Assembly (NCBI RefSeq): GCF_001429285.1
Contig: NZ_LMJJ01000044.1
Coordinates: forward strand, 88,842 to 152,841
Origin: Ensifer sp. Root278
Lineage (GTDB): Bacteria > Pseudomonadota > Alphaproteobacteria > Rhizobiales > Rhizobiaceae
Length of the DNA: 64,000 nucleotides
Direction of reading: 5' to 3'
The translations under genes were made by a program, and so were the position numbers. Every line of letters starts with the position of its first letter. Within the stretch, counting starts at the first letter, position 1. Positions 29,650 through 39,134 of this stretch are shown in pieces. Below the pieces are notes generated by a model. That model was given only the letters and a program-made list of their open reading frames with translations. It did no database searches and was not told the DNA's origin.

Positions 29650-31170
29650 ATGAGCGGCGATATTCGAACAAGCCTTGAGACCAGGATTCGCTGCAGGCCA
29701 CTGCGTGATCGCATCGCCACGGCGGAAGAGGCGGCCGCGCTCATCAAAGATGGCATGACGATCGGCATGAGCGGCTTCACCAAGGCGGGCGATGCCAAGG
29801 CGGTTCCGCTCGCGATGGCCGAACGTGCGGCGCGCGAGAAGTTTCGCATCACGCTGCTGACCGGCGCTTCGCTCGGTCACGACATCGACAGGACGCTGAC
29901 GGAAGCCGGTGTCCTTGCCCGGCGCCTGCCGTTTCAGTCCGATCCCGTTTTGAGGGCCGCGATCAACCGTGGCGAGGTGATGTTCATCGACCAGCATCTC
30001 TCGGAAACCGTCGAGCAGTTGCGCTCCGGACAGATCAGCCCGATCGACTATGCGGTGGTCGAGGCGGTGGCGATTACCGAGGATGGCGGCATCGTGCCGT
30101 CGACATCGGTCGGCAACTCCGCAAGCTTCGCGATCCTGGCGAAGAAGGTGATCGTCGAGCTCAATCTCAGCCATAGCCCCGAGCTCGAAGGCCTGCACGA
30201 CATCTACATTCCAGCGAAGCGCCCGAGCCGCACGCCGATCCCGGTCGTTGCTTGCGACAGCCGCGCAGGTTCGCGCTATATCCCGGTCGATCCCGAAAAG
30301 ATCGTCGCCATCGTTATCACCGAGAAAGAGGACAGCGCTGCGCGCATATCGCCGCCGGATGCCGAGACCATGGCGATTGCCGGCCACCTGATCGGCTTCC
30401 TGCAGGAAGAGGTGCGCAAAGGCCGCCTCGACATGACGCTCAATCCGCTGCAGGCCGGCATCGGCGTCATTGCCAATTCAGTGCTGAGCGGTCTCGTCGA
30501 CAGTCCGTTCCATGATCTGCGCATGTACAGCGAGGTGCTTCAGGACAGCACGTTCGAGCTCTTCGAGGCAGGTAAGCTGAGTTTCGCCTCGGCATCGTCG
30601 ATGACGCTTAGCAGCGCCTGGGCCGATCGGGTGTTCCGCAACATCGGCGCCTACAAGGACAAACTGGTCCTCAGGCCGCAGGAGGTGAGCAACCATCCGG
30701 AGATCATTCGCCGCCTGGGTGTTATCGGCATCAACACGGCGCTCGAATTCGATATCTATGGCAACGTCAATTCGACCCATGTCGGCGGCACCGACATGAT
30801 GAACGGCATTGGCGGCTCTGGCGATTTCGCCCGCAACGCCTTCTTGTCCATCTTCGTCGCCAAGTCGGTTGCGAAGGGCGGCGCCATCTCGTCCGTCGTG
30901 CCGATGGTGTCCCATGTCGACCACACGGAGCACGACGTCGATATTCTTGTGACCGAGCATGGACTTGCCGATCTGCGCGGGCTGGCGCCACGGGAGCGTG
31001 CGCCCGCGGTCATCAGCAACTGTTGCCACCCGGCCTACCGCGAATTGCTCTCCGACTACTTCGAACGTGCGGGCGCGACCAGGGGTGGCCAGACGCCTCA
31101 TATCCTTGAAGAGGCATTCGATTGGCATGTACGACGCCTGAAGACCGGAAGCATGATGCCAACTGCGTGA
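29650..31170 (+). CDS. acetyl-CoA hydrolase / succinate CoA-transferase family protein
   Basis: A 506-residue class I CoA transferase similar to AarC and Cat1, which swap CoA between succinate, acetate or propionate. Catalytic Glu is probably E295 in MYSEVLQDS; the nucleotide-binding GIGGSGDFARNA and the HVDHTEHDVDILVTEHGLADLRG signature follow. The enzyme is cytoplasmic. It has a good ribosome site (AGGGA) and stands alone, convergent with a GntR regulator gene. Which acid it uses cannot be told from sequence. Confidence 0.9.
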   Translation: MSGDIRTSLETRIRCRPLRDRIATAEEAAALIKDGMTIGMSGFTKAGDAKAVPLAMAERAAREKFRITLLTGASLGHDIDRTLTEAGVLARRLPFQSDPVLRAAINRGEVMFIDQHLSETVEQLRSGQISPIDYAVVEAVAITEDGGIVPSTSVGNSASFAILAKKVIVELNLSHSPELEGLHDIYIPAKRPSRTPIPVVACDSRAGSRYIPVDPEKIVAIVITEKEDSAARISPPDAETMAIAGHLIGFLQEEVRKGRLDMTLNPLQAGIGVIANSVLSGLVDSPFHDLRMYSEVLQDSTFELFEAGKLSFASASSMTLSSAWADRVFRNIGAYKDKLVLRPQEVSNHPEIIRRLGVIGINTALEFDIYGNVNSTHVGGTDMMNGIGGSGDFARNAFLSIFVAKSVAKGGAISSVVPMVSHVDHTEHDVDILVTEHGLADLRGLAPRERAPAVISNCCHPAYRELLSDYFERAGATRGGQTPHILEEAFDWHVRRLKTGSMMPTA

Positions 31171-31186
31171 TTTGACGGATTTGATG

Positions 31187-31230
31187 CGAAGAAATCATTG
31201 TGAAAGCAAGTGTTTGCGATGATTTCTTCG
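31187..31230. terminator. bidirectional terminator between CoA transferase and gntR genes
   Basis: A 12-bp perfect stem CGAAGAAATCAT / ATGATTTCTTCG frames a 20-base loop that itself can fold (GCAA...TTGC). The loop centre lies midway between the two convergent stop codons, so it can serve both transcripts. Confidence 0.6.
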
Positions 31231-31247
31231 AGTTCATTCCAGCATCT

Positions 31248-31865
31248 TCAGGCGTCTGAGAGATAGTTCATCAACTCCGTCATGGCTGCAGACGCACCTG
31301 GAGCGTCAGCCCTCTCGACCGCATCGATCACGGTGAGATGGCGGCGGACGGATCCCACCATCTTCTCGGTAGAGGATGACGCAAACCAGATCCGGCGCGC
31401 ATGCGTCTGCAAAGGCGCCAGCGCCGCAGTCAGGAAGCGGTTGGGACAGGCCTCCTCCATCAGTTCGTCAAAGACCTTGTCGGCCACGAGGAACCCCTCC
31501 ATGTCGCCTGCGTCGAGGCGGGCGGCCATTTCCGCGCCGCAGGCTTTCATCGCACTTCTGTCATCGGCGCTCGCGTGTGTCGCTACCAGAGCGGCCGCAA
31601 GCGGCTCCAGCTTCTGCCGGGCCTGCATGACATGGACCTGATCGTCGGGGCGGATCGTGGTGATCTGCAGGCCGACGCGTGGTCGCACATCCATCAGGCC
31701 CTGCCAGGCAAGCTTCTGGATCGCCTCGCGAACCGGCGTCCGGCCAAGTCCCGCCAGTTCGATCAATTGCCTCTCGGTGACCAGCGCGCCGGGCTCGAGC
31801 TTCAGTGTAACGATGAGGCGTTCGAGCGCGAGGTAGGCGAGGTGAGCATGGGATTGCAGTGACAT
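31248..31865 (-). CDS. GntR-family transcriptional regulator (FCD-type)
   Basis: A 205-residue regulator. The winged helix-turn-helix covers about residues 8-75 with VTERQLIELAGLGRTPVREAI and VRPRVGLQI; the all-helical FCD effector domain follows (ARQKLEPLAAALVA onward, with histidines for a metal or carboxylate ligand such as H184 region RRHLTVIDAV). The longest frame begins 45 codons earlier, but ATG 31865 follows AAGGA and starts the family. FCD regulators usually sense small organic acids. A 12-bp palindrome 16 bases upstream may be its own operator. Divergent from the redox-caspase operon. Confidence 0.88.
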   Translation of the reverse strand: MSLQSHAHLAYLALERLIVTLKLEPGALVTERQLIELAGLGRTPVREAIQKLAWQGLMDVRPRVGLQITTIRPDDQVHVMQARQKLEPLAAALVATHASADDRSAMKACGAEMAARLDAGDMEGFLVADKVFDELMEEACPNRFLTAALAPLQTHARRIWFASSSTEKMVGSVRRHLTVIDAVERADAPGASAAMTELMNYLSDA

Positions 31866-31880
31866 GCCGTTCCTTTGCTT

Positions 31881-31892
31881 CTGATATATCAG
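31881..31892. promoter_or_regulatory. candidate GntR operator
   Basis: CTGATATATCAG is a perfect 12-bp palindrome 16 bases upstream of the gntR ATG, in the 272-base divergent gap before the flavocytochrome gene. FCD-type GntR regulators commonly bind short AT-centred palindromes near their own promoters. The remainder of the gap is AT-rich with no further symmetrical element seen. Confidence 0.45.
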
Positions 31893-32137
31893 GAGCTTGC
31901 ACAATTTTTGAGAAGGAGGCAAGCAAGGCGATCGTCGCATCTCTGTATCGCCTCTCAAGCTGATGCGAGCCTTGAGAAATATAATTAAGCGAGCGCTCAA
32001 ATATCACAAATTTCAAAGGCATGAATAAAGGAAGCTCATAGGCCGTTTCCAAGGGGATTGATGTTGACGAATGGTAAGGGGCTTGTCAGTCTTCCCCTTG
32101 GCAACAACCGTCTGACGTCGGCGTTGAGGGGCGCAAG

Positions 32138-33397
32138 ATGCAAGTGGGCGCGTTTCTGGTCTGGTCGCTGATGGTGCTCGCAGGGCTGCTGGCCGTACCG
32201 GCGGTCAGCCACACCAATGCATTGACGACATTCTCGCTGATGGCGTCGTCCGCTGCCTTCGTCGGCATGGCGATCGCCCAGTTCATGGCGACCCGCCCGC
32301 CTTTCGTCGAAGCCTTGTTCGGTGGGCTCGATCGCGTCTACCACTTCCACCGGAGGATCGGCATCTCGGTGCTGTGCCTTATCCTCATCCATTATTTCCT
32401 GAAACCGGACTTCAAGGGCCTGGCACTGACGAGCGGTTTGAACCAGCTGGCTGCTTCTGCCGGAAAATACGCGTTCTATGGTTTCGTCATCCTACTTGTT
32501 CTTAGCATTGTCAAAATCATCCCGAGGACGAAGATCGAGATTCCCTACCATCTCTGGCGCTACACGCACCGTCTGATCGGCCTGCTCTTCGTTCTCGTCG
32601 CCTTCCATCAGATGTTCATCAAACGTCCCTATGACGGCACGGCACTTCTGGCGGTTTATCTCAATGCCTTCGCCGCGCTCGGCATCCTGAGCTATGCCTA
32701 CACCCAGCTTCTGCCGTGGCTCAGAACCCGCGGCTACGAAGTTTTCGAGGTGGCGAAGCATGACGGAGCGACGATGATCACGGCGCGACCGGTCGGACGG
32801 CCCATGCGAGCGAAGCCGGGCCAGTTCGGATTCCTGCGTGTCATGAAGCCGGGCCTGCGCGAGCCGCATCCGTTTACGATCGCGGGCATCGAGGCTGACG
32901 GTATCGTCCGCTTCGCGATCAAGCCGCTCGGCGACTACACGCAGGCGCTGCGCGATGGTGTCGCGGTCGGTGATCGGCTGAAGCTCGAAGGCGGCTATGG
33001 TCGCTTCAACCATCGCCGCGGCGGCAAGAAGCAGATCTGGCTCGCCGGCGGCATCGGCGTCACGCCGTTTCTGGCAATGGCCCGGCACTTGAAGGGCGAT
33101 GAAGGCCAGGAGATTCACATGGTCTACTGCGTGCGCGACAGGCGCGAAGCGATTGGCCTGGAGACCTTCGAGGGGCAGGCGCAGAAGCTCGGAAACTTCA
33201 GTTTTGTCCTGCACGATTCTTCCGTGAACGGGCGCTTGGACGCTGCCAAGCTGGCGACCGGAAGCGCGATCGATCCGGCGGAGGCCGATCTCTGGTTCTG
33301 CGGCCCGGCGCCGCTGAGGGAGGCAATCGTCAAAGGCTTGAAAGATCTTGGCAAGAGGCCGCGACGGGTCGAATTCGAGCAATTTCAGTTTCGATAG
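32138..33397 (+). CDS. ferric-reductase-like transmembrane flavocytochrome
   Basis: A 419-residue inner-membrane oxidoreductase. Six membrane helices occupy about residues 1-205. Two bis-histidine pairs suit two stacked haems b: H71/H85 and H144/H157. The cytosolic C-terminal half has a flavodoxin-reductase-like FAD barrel (EPHPFTIAG near 245) and an NAD(P) domain (LAGGIGVTPFLAMARHL near 305; WFCGPAPLREAI near 390). Such proteins carry electrons from NAD(P)H across the membrane. First gene of the five-gene unit; a tetrahaem cytochrome gene begins 46 bases later. The acceptor is inferred, not known. Confidence 0.87.
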   Translation: MQVGAFLVWSLMVLAGLLAVPAVSHTNALTTFSLMASSAAFVGMAIAQFMATRPPFVEALFGGLDRVYHFHRRIGISVLCLILIHYFLKPDFKGLALTSGLNQLAASAGKYAFYGFVILLVLSIVKIIPRTKIEIPYHLWRYTHRLIGLLFVLVAFHQMFIKRPYDGTALLAVYLNAFAALGILSYAYTQLLPWLRTRGYEVFEVAKHDGATMITARPVGRPMRAKPGQFGFLRVMKPGLREPHPFTIAGIEADGIVRFAIKPLGDYTQALRDGVAVGDRLKLEGGYGRFNHRRGGKKQIWLAGGIGVTPFLAMARHLKGDEGQEIHMVYCVRDRREAIGLETFEGQAQKLGNFSFVLHDSSVNGRLDAAKLATGSAIDPAEADLWFCGPAPLREAIVKGLKDLGKRPRRVEFEQFQFR

Positions 33398-33443
33398 ACA
33401 GCAGATTTCAGTAGCGATTCTATTGTTTTAGGGAGAGGTTTTC

Positions 33444-36400
33444 ATGCGCGGTCTGCAGGCAAAAGGAGAGAGTGCTTCGCCAAGAGCCGGCCGCGGCCGG
33501 GGACCACTGGCATTCTCGTTGGCGGCGTTGGCCGCCGCCCTCTTGCTCTGTCCCGCCCTTGCCGAAGCGCGCGACGCCTTCGCCGACGACGCGTTTTCGA
33601 CCTACAAGGCCAATGTCGACAATGGCAAATACGTGTTCAATGCCGCGGGATGCGGCGCCTGCCACGGATCCGGCGACAATACCGAATTGCTTTCCGGCGG
33701 CATGGAGATGAACACGGCGATCGGCACATTCTACGCGCCGAACATTTCGCCCCACGCCAACGGCATCGGCGGCTGGACCAACGCCCAGTTCTTGAACGCT
33801 GTGCTGGTCGGTCTCGACCGGGAGGGCAACAATCTCTATCCGGTCATGCCCTATACATCCTATGGCGGGATGAAGCCGGAGGATGCGCTCGATATCAAGG
33901 CCTATATCGAGACACTGCCGCAGTCTGACGCCGCCTCGAAGGAACACGAGATCGCCTTCCCCTTCAGTCGTCAGACGACGATCACGCTGTGGAAGCGCAG
34001 TCACTTTACGGTGCCGGGCTATCAGCCGCGGGAGGAGACGCAAGCCGAGCGCGGCCGCTACCTTGTCGAGAACGTCGGCGGCTGCGGTGATTGTCATACC
34101 CCGCGCACCACCACCTACGGGCTCGATCTGGAGCGCGCTTACCAGGGCGAAAAGGATCTGACGGGTGCGGTCGCCCCGGACATCAGCAAAGCGAAGATGG
34201 CGGGGCTTGCCTCGCCGGAAGTCTTCACCAAGGGGCTAATTGACGAAGGCAAGAAACTCTCGGGCGCCCCGGTCAGCGATCCCGTGATGCGGCGCATCGC
34301 CAAGGGCCTGAGCGTTCTGACGGAGGAAGACCGCAGGGCGATCTACGCCTTCCTCTCCGACCGCGAGGTGAAGGCGCCGGCGCCGGTGGCGCAATCTGTG
34401 ACCGCCGTCTGCAAGGAAAACACGGCAGCGGAAGCGCTCGGTGGCGACAATGCGGCACTGGCACAGCAGGCGGACGCCTTCATCGGCAAATACTGCCGCA
34501 ACTGCCACGGACCGGGCGAAAGCTCGCAGGGGAGCTACCCCGCCGGCGACCTCGCTTCGATCGGCGCGGATGCCAATTTCGTGGCGCCGGGCGACGCATC
34601 GAAGTCACGCCTCTATACGACCGTCGTTAGCGGCCGCATGCCGCTCGGCAAGCGGCCCTCGGCCGAAGAGATCAAGGTGCTGGAGGACTGGATCAATTCC
34701 CTCAGCGAGAAGAGTCTGCCGCAAACGGCGGCGGCCAAGCCCGACCGTTCCCGCCCGATGCAGAGCTATGGCCAGTTCGTCGAGGCGGCGCTGAAGGACA
34801 TCGATAAGGTCAACGAACTCGACCGTCCGTTCATGCGCTATTTCTCCTACCGCGACCAATATAACGGCATGATGGGCTGCGAGGACGACCAAACCTTCAT
34901 GAAGCGCATGGATGTGCTCGCCGGCGGCTTCAAGAAGCTGCTGAATTCGCTCTCCTATGGGCCGAAACTGGTTCTGCCAGCCGAAGTCGATGGCACCAAA
35001 GGGCTGCTCGTGCGGGTCGATCTGCGCGAGCTGCAATGGGAGACCGCGGATTACGACTTCCTCGCCAAACGTTACTTCTATGGCATCGCCCCGGAGAGCG
35101 ACGCGTCGCTGGCGGCGCTTTCTAAGGAGACTGCCACGTCACTGCCGATCATGCGGATCGACTGGTTCATGAGCAATGGCGCACGGCCCGAGATCTACAA
35201 CCGGCTGATGCGGCTGCCGACTGAGATCAGCGAACTCGAAAAGCGCTTCAAGATCGACGTGGCCGACAACATTCGCCGGCGCAACGTCCTGCGCGCCGGT
35301 TTCGCCGACGGCTCATCCGGAGTGTCCGACCACAACCGCATGCTGGAACGGCATGACATGCCCTTTGGTGGTTACTACTGGAAGTCCTATGACTTCGGCG
35401 GCGAGCTGGGCAAGCAGGTATTGAAGCGTTTCCCACACGGGCCGAAGGAACTCGCTCCGCTCGACGCGGGCCTTGTGCCCTTCGAGCATGATGGCGGCGA
35501 GATGATCTTCTCGCTCCCGAACGGATTGCAGGGCTATTACCTCTCCACCTCGGCGGGCAAGCAACTCGATGTCGGACCGACGACGATCGTATCGTTCCGC
35601 AAGCGGCCGATCGGCAAGGGCGTCGAGATCATCAATGCACGGTCCTGCGTCGATTGCCACGCCGACGGCATTCTATCGAAGCGCGATCAATTGCGTGAAC
35701 ATATCGAGACATCGACGCTCTTCAGCAAGGATCAACAGGACGTTCTGCTCGCCATGTATGTGAAGCAGGAGGAATTGGACGAGGCCTATCGGAACGACCG
35801 CGAGCGTTTCGTCAATGCGCTGAAGGCGCTGGGTGTCACCGAGCCGACGCCGGATGGCGGTCTCCAGAGCAAGCACGCTCCGGGCGATGCAGAGATCATC
35901 ACCTACTTCGCGGACAAATACGAAGACGAGCTCGACTTTGACGGTTTGGCGGCCGAGTTCGACATGACGCCGAAGCAATTCTCCGATGCGATCAAGCGCG
36001 TGACGAATACGGATGTTTTGCGCCTGGGGCTCGATTGGGTGACGACGCTTGAAGCCGGCGGAACGATCCCGCGCAATGAGGTCGAACAGCAATATGCCTT
36101 GCTGCTGGAGCCGTTGCTGCAGCGTCGTCCGCTGGATACCGCAGTGATCGTCGTTGCCGGTTCCGAGCACCCGGTGGGCGCCAAGCCGCAATCGATCGTG
36201 GCTGCCGTGCCCGAGTATCGCAAGGAGGATGCGGCGGCTGGCAACAAGCTCGAGCTCGCGCTCAACGTGAAGTCGACGACGGCGAAAGTTGGCGATCAGC
36301 TTTCTTTCGAGCTTAGCGCCAACCACGCCTGCGAGTTGCAGATCCTCTATGTCGAGGAGAATGGCAATGTCGAGGTCATCCCGGATGTGATGATCGGCAA

Positions 36401-36674
36401 CATCACGCTGCAGCCGGGCGAACGGCGCCTTATCCCGCAGCCGGGGACGGGCACGCTGACCTTCGATACGCCAGCACCATCCGAGTCGATGTTGGCTTTC
36501 TGCCGTGTCGGCGGACTTGGCGATCAGAGGCTCACCGTGGAGAAGGCGCGCGACTACGTGGCGAAGTCGAGGTTGCCACCGACAAGGGGGCTGGCAATCA
36601 ACCTGGCCAAACAGGCCCAGGGCGATGCTGGGGCCAGCAGCGTTCAGATGGTGACCTTCGAGATCAAGAACTGA
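33444..36674 (+). CDS. large exported protein with four haem-c motifs and a DUF4384-like C-terminus
   Basis: A 1076-residue periplasmic protein. A signal sequence ends near residue 42 (CPALAEA). Haem-binding CXXCH motifs are at 70-74, 214-218, 351-355 and 735-739. Residues 45-310 look like the paired cytochrome domains of membrane-bound alcohol/gluconate dehydrogenases; 335-420 is a third cytochrome c domain. Residues 430-750 form a large domain with RAGFADGSSGVSDHNR and MIFSLPNGLQGYYL, ending in haem four. Residues about 930-1076 form a beta domain like those of the downstream caspases. Strong ribosome site GGGAGAGG. I know no characterised protein with this full architecture. Confidence 0.85.
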   Translation: MRGLQAKGESASPRAGRGRGPLAFSLAALAAALLLCPALAEARDAFADDAFSTYKANVDNGKYVFNAAGCGACHGSGDNTELLSGGMEMNTAIGTFYAPNISPHANGIGGWTNAQFLNAVLVGLDREGNNLYPVMPYTSYGGMKPEDALDIKAYIETLPQSDAASKEHEIAFPFSRQTTITLWKRSHFTVPGYQPREETQAERGRYLVENVGGCGDCHTPRTTTYGLDLERAYQGEKDLTGAVAPDISKAKMAGLASPEVFTKGLIDEGKKLSGAPVSDPVMRRIAKGLSVLTEEDRRAIYAFLSDREVKAPAPVAQSVTAVCKENTAAEALGGDNAALAQQADAFIGKYCRNCHGPGESSQGSYPAGDLASIGADANFVAPGDASKSRLYTTVVSGRMPLGKRPSAEEIKVLEDWINSLSEKSLPQTAAAKPDRSRPMQSYGQFVEAALKDIDKVNELDRPFMRYFSYRDQYNGMMGCEDDQTFMKRMDVLAGGFKKLLNSLSYGPKLVLPAEVDGTKGLLVRVDLRELQWETADYDFLAKRYFYGIAPESDASLAALSKETATSLPIMRIDWFMSNGARPEIYNRLMRLPTEISELEKRFKIDVADNIRRRNVLRAGFADGSSGVSDHNRMLERHDMPFGGYYWKSYDFGGELGKQVLKRFPHGPKELAPLDAGLVPFEHDGGEMIFSLPNGLQGYYLSTSAGKQLDVGPTTIVSFRKRPIGKGVEIINARSCVDCHADGILSKRDQLREHIETSTLFSKDQQDVLLAMYVKQEELDEAYRNDRERFVNALKALGVTEPTPDGGLQSKHAPGDAEIITYFADKYEDELDFDGLAAEFDMTPKQFSDAIKRVTNTDVLRLGLDWVTTLEAGGTIPRNEVEQQYALLLEPLLQRRPLDTAVIVVAGSEHPVGAKPQSIVAAVPEYRKEDAAAGNKLELALNVKSTTAKVGDQLSFELSANHACELQILYVEENGNVEVIPDVMIGNITLQPGERRLIPQPGTGTLTFDTPAPSESMLAFCRVGGLGDQRLTVEKARDYVAKSRLPPTRGLAINLAKQAQGDAGASSVQMVTFEIKN

Positions 36675-36684
36675 CGAGCGAACA

Positions 36685-37587
36685 ATGGCAAAGGTGATCC
36701 GGTCTCTTATTCTCGCGTCGGCAATGGTGCTGCCAGTCGCCTTGCCCGCGATGGCCTGCGATGGTCTTCGCCAGGCGTCCGAAGCGCTGAACCGCGGCGA
36801 CGAGGCGGCCGCGCGTGCTGCCGCTGCTCCGGAGAGTGTGGCGGGATGTTCGTCAACGGAGATCGCGCTGACGCGTCGCGTCGTGGCGCTGGTGACCTTC
36901 AACCGTGTCGCGGCTGCTGTGGGGCAGGGCGCCAAGCTCGAAAGCTTCGAAGGCGACCTGACGACAGCGAGCAGAGACGCCGGCGGCCCGTGGCAGATCC
37001 TTGATGCGCTCGGCGACATTAGCCGGGAGCACCGCGACTATGAGGCGGCGGCGACCTATTATCAGCAGGCGCTGGAAGATTCGGCGAACGAGGAACTGAC
37101 GCCCGATTGGATGGCGCCGGACAAGGACTACATCCTGCGGCTGGACAGGTTGGGCTCGGAAATGCGGCTTGCGGCAACCAAGCCCGTCAAGCTCGCCGCG
37201 CGCGGCGCCTGCAAGTTCTCCTATCGCGGCGTCTCGATCAAGAAGAAGGCCACCCCGGTGCGCTACGTCTTCGGCACCGCCGAGTTCACGCCGGAGGGGC
37301 TGCAGTCGGCAAAGGATCTTTTCGAATGCCTGAAGTCGGCGAAACCGCCGGCAATCACGCTGATTGGTCATACCGATCCGGTTGGCACGACCGAGGCGAA
37401 CAAGGCATTGTCGATCGCCCGCGCCGAGGCCTTGGCGCATTACCTTGTGGATGCCGGATATCCGGGTACCTGGATAGCCGTCGGCAAGGGCGAGGAAGAG
37501 CCGTTCAAGCCGGATGACCCGAGCGCCTACGACGAGGCGATGCTGCACCAACTCGACCGGCGGGTGGAAGTGGACGTGGGGAACTAG
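36685..37587 (+). CDS. exported OmpA-like (peptidoglycan-binding) protein
   Basis: A 300-residue protein with a signal peptide ending at PAMA (residues 1-23). The middle part has a short TPR-like helical pair (REHRDYEAAATYYQQALED). The C-terminal OmpA domain (about 195-300) includes LIGHTDPVGTTEANKALSIARAEAL and a final LDRRVEV where most members have NRRVE. These domains bind diaminopimelate in peptidoglycan, so this protein probably anchors the complex to the wall. It lies 10 bases after the cytochrome gene and ends two bases before the first caspase gene. Confidence 0.87.
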   Translation: MAKVIRSLILASAMVLPVALPAMACDGLRQASEALNRGDEAAARAAAAPESVAGCSSTEIALTRRVVALVTFNRVAAAVGQGAKLESFEGDLTTASRDAGGPWQILDALGDISREHRDYEAAATYYQQALEDSANEELTPDWMAPDKDYILRLDRLGSEMRLAATKPVKLAARGACKFSYRGVSIKKKATPVRYVFGTAEFTPEGLQSAKDLFECLKSAKPPAITLIGHTDPVGTTEANKALSIARAEALAHYLVDAGYPGTWIAVGKGEEEPFKPDDPSAYDEAMLHQLDRRVEVDVGN

Positions 37588-37589
37588 TT

Positions 37590-39134
37590 GTGTTGCACAG
37601 AATCCTGCTTTCGACGGTCCTGTTCGTCCTGCCCGTGCCCCCCGTCCTCGCGGCCACGTCGGCGCTGGTCGTCGGGGTGGATGCCTATCCGCATGAAGTG
37701 AGCCTCGACGGCGCAGTGAAGGACGCACGCGATGTCACGCAGGCGCTAAAGGCGGCCAATGTCGACACGATACGGCAGTTCATCAATGAGCAGGCGACGA
37801 AGGACGCCATCCGCTCCGCCTGGACCGAACTGGTCGCCGGCGCAGCCCGCGGCGATACGATCGTCTTCACCTATGCCGGGCACGGCGCGCAGATGCCGGA
37901 ACTGATTGCGGGCAGCGAAGAAGACGGTCTGGACGAGTTCCTGGAACTACCCGGCTTCGACAGGAGCCGCGCGGAAGAAACCAGCAAGGAGATCATTGTC
38001 GACAACGAGCTGAACGCCTGGTTCGCGGAAGCGGAGGCCAAAGGTATTCAGGTTCTGTTCCTTTCCGACAGTTGCTTTTCCGGCGGCATGAACCGTTCCA
38101 TTTCCGGTAAAACGCGGCTTGCACCGATCGTGCGTGCGAAGGTGCCGCCGCCGTCCGAAGAGGCGCTCAGGGGCGCGAAGGTGAAGGAAGCGGATCTGTC
38201 TCGCGTGACGATCCTGGCCGCGTCGCTCGAAAGCCAGCCGACGCCGGAAGTGGTGATCGGCGGCGAGCCGCGCGGGGCCCTGAGCTGGAGCTTTGCCCGC
38301 GCCATAGAGGGGGCTGCGGATCGCGACAGCGATGGCCGGATCTCGCGCATCGAGCTCGAGGACTATGTCTTCTCCAACGTCAAGCTTCAGTCGGAAGCGC
38401 TGCAGGTGCCGAACTTCACGCCGCAAGTGCCGCGCTCCGACAAGGAGATTGTCCTGTCCCTGCCGCGAAGCGCGACCATCGGCGCGGGCGCGACAGGCGA
38501 CGCCGGAGCGAAATTGAAGTCGCCGCGTGAAATGGGCTGGACGGGGAAACTGGCACTCAGCGTGACCGGTACGGCGCCGCCGCTCAACAATCTCGGCGAC
38601 AATGGTGTGCCCTATCGCTGGGATGCTGCCACCGGGGTGTTCTACACGCCGAACGGCGATGTCGCCGGCGAACACATCGCGCCGGACATGCTCCAGGGCG
38701 CCGTCGACAAGTTTATCCTGGTCGATTTCCTGAAGGTCCTGGCGACGCAGAGCCCCGGCAGCGTTTCGCTCACGCCGTTGAAGGACATCTACGCGGCAGG
38801 CGACAGGCTGAATTTCAAGGCGGCGCAGGGCGACTACGCCAACATGCTGGTTTTCAATCTGGCGAATACCGGCGAAGCACAGCTTCTCGATGCGCAGATT
38901 GCCGGTACCGGCAGCCACGCGTTTCAGCTTCAGGGCCTGGAGGTGGTGAAACCCTTCGGCGCCGATCACCTGGTCGCCATCTCGACGAATGCGCCGATCG
39001 ACGCCATTGCGGCGGCCTTCTCCAACTCGAAGCTCGATGCCGCAGCGCTTCTGCGCCTCCTTGAAACACGGTTGGAAGGCAGCGAAAGCACCATCGCCAT
39101 CCAACCGCTTTACACGAGGGACCGGGGCCAATGA
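37590..39134 (+). CDS. exported caspase-fold (C14) protein 1 with DUF4384-like domain
   Basis: A 514-residue protein with a GTG start and a signal peptide ending near residue 21 (PPVLA-ATS). The p20-like caspase domain (24-about 250) has dyad H98 (YAGHGAQ) and C162 (LSDSCFSGG), plus DGLDE. A calcium-loop-like DRDSDGRISRIE segment lies near 245-256. The C-terminal part (about 380-480) has the IYAAGDRLNFKA...LVFNLANTGEA pattern shared with the neighbours. Both catalytic residues are present, so protease activity after a basic residue (metacaspase-like) is plausible. Overlaps the next gene by four bases. Confidence 0.88.
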   Translation: MLHRILLSTVLFVLPVPPVLAATSALVVGVDAYPHEVSLDGAVKDARDVTQALKAANVDTIRQFINEQATKDAIRSAWTELVAGAARGDTIVFTYAGHGAQMPELIAGSEEDGLDEFLELPGFDRSRAEETSKEIIVDNELNAWFAEAEAKGIQVLFLSDSCFSGGMNRSISGKTRLAPIVRAKVPPPSEEALRGAKVKEADLSRVTILAASLESQPTPEVVIGGEPRGALSWSFARAIEGAADRDSDGRISRIELEDYVFSNVKLQSEALQVPNFTPQVPRSDKEIVLSLPRSATIGAGATGDAGAKLKSPREMGWTGKLALSVTGTAPPLNNLGDNGVPYRWDAATGVFYTPNGDVAGEHIAPDMLQGAVDKFILVDFLKVLATQSPGSVSLTPLKDIYAAGDRLNFKAAQGDYANMLVFNLANTGEAQLLDAQIAGTGSHAFQLQGLEVVKPFGADHLVAISTNAPIDAIAAAFSNSKLDAAALLRLLETRLEGSESTIAIQPLYTRDRGQ

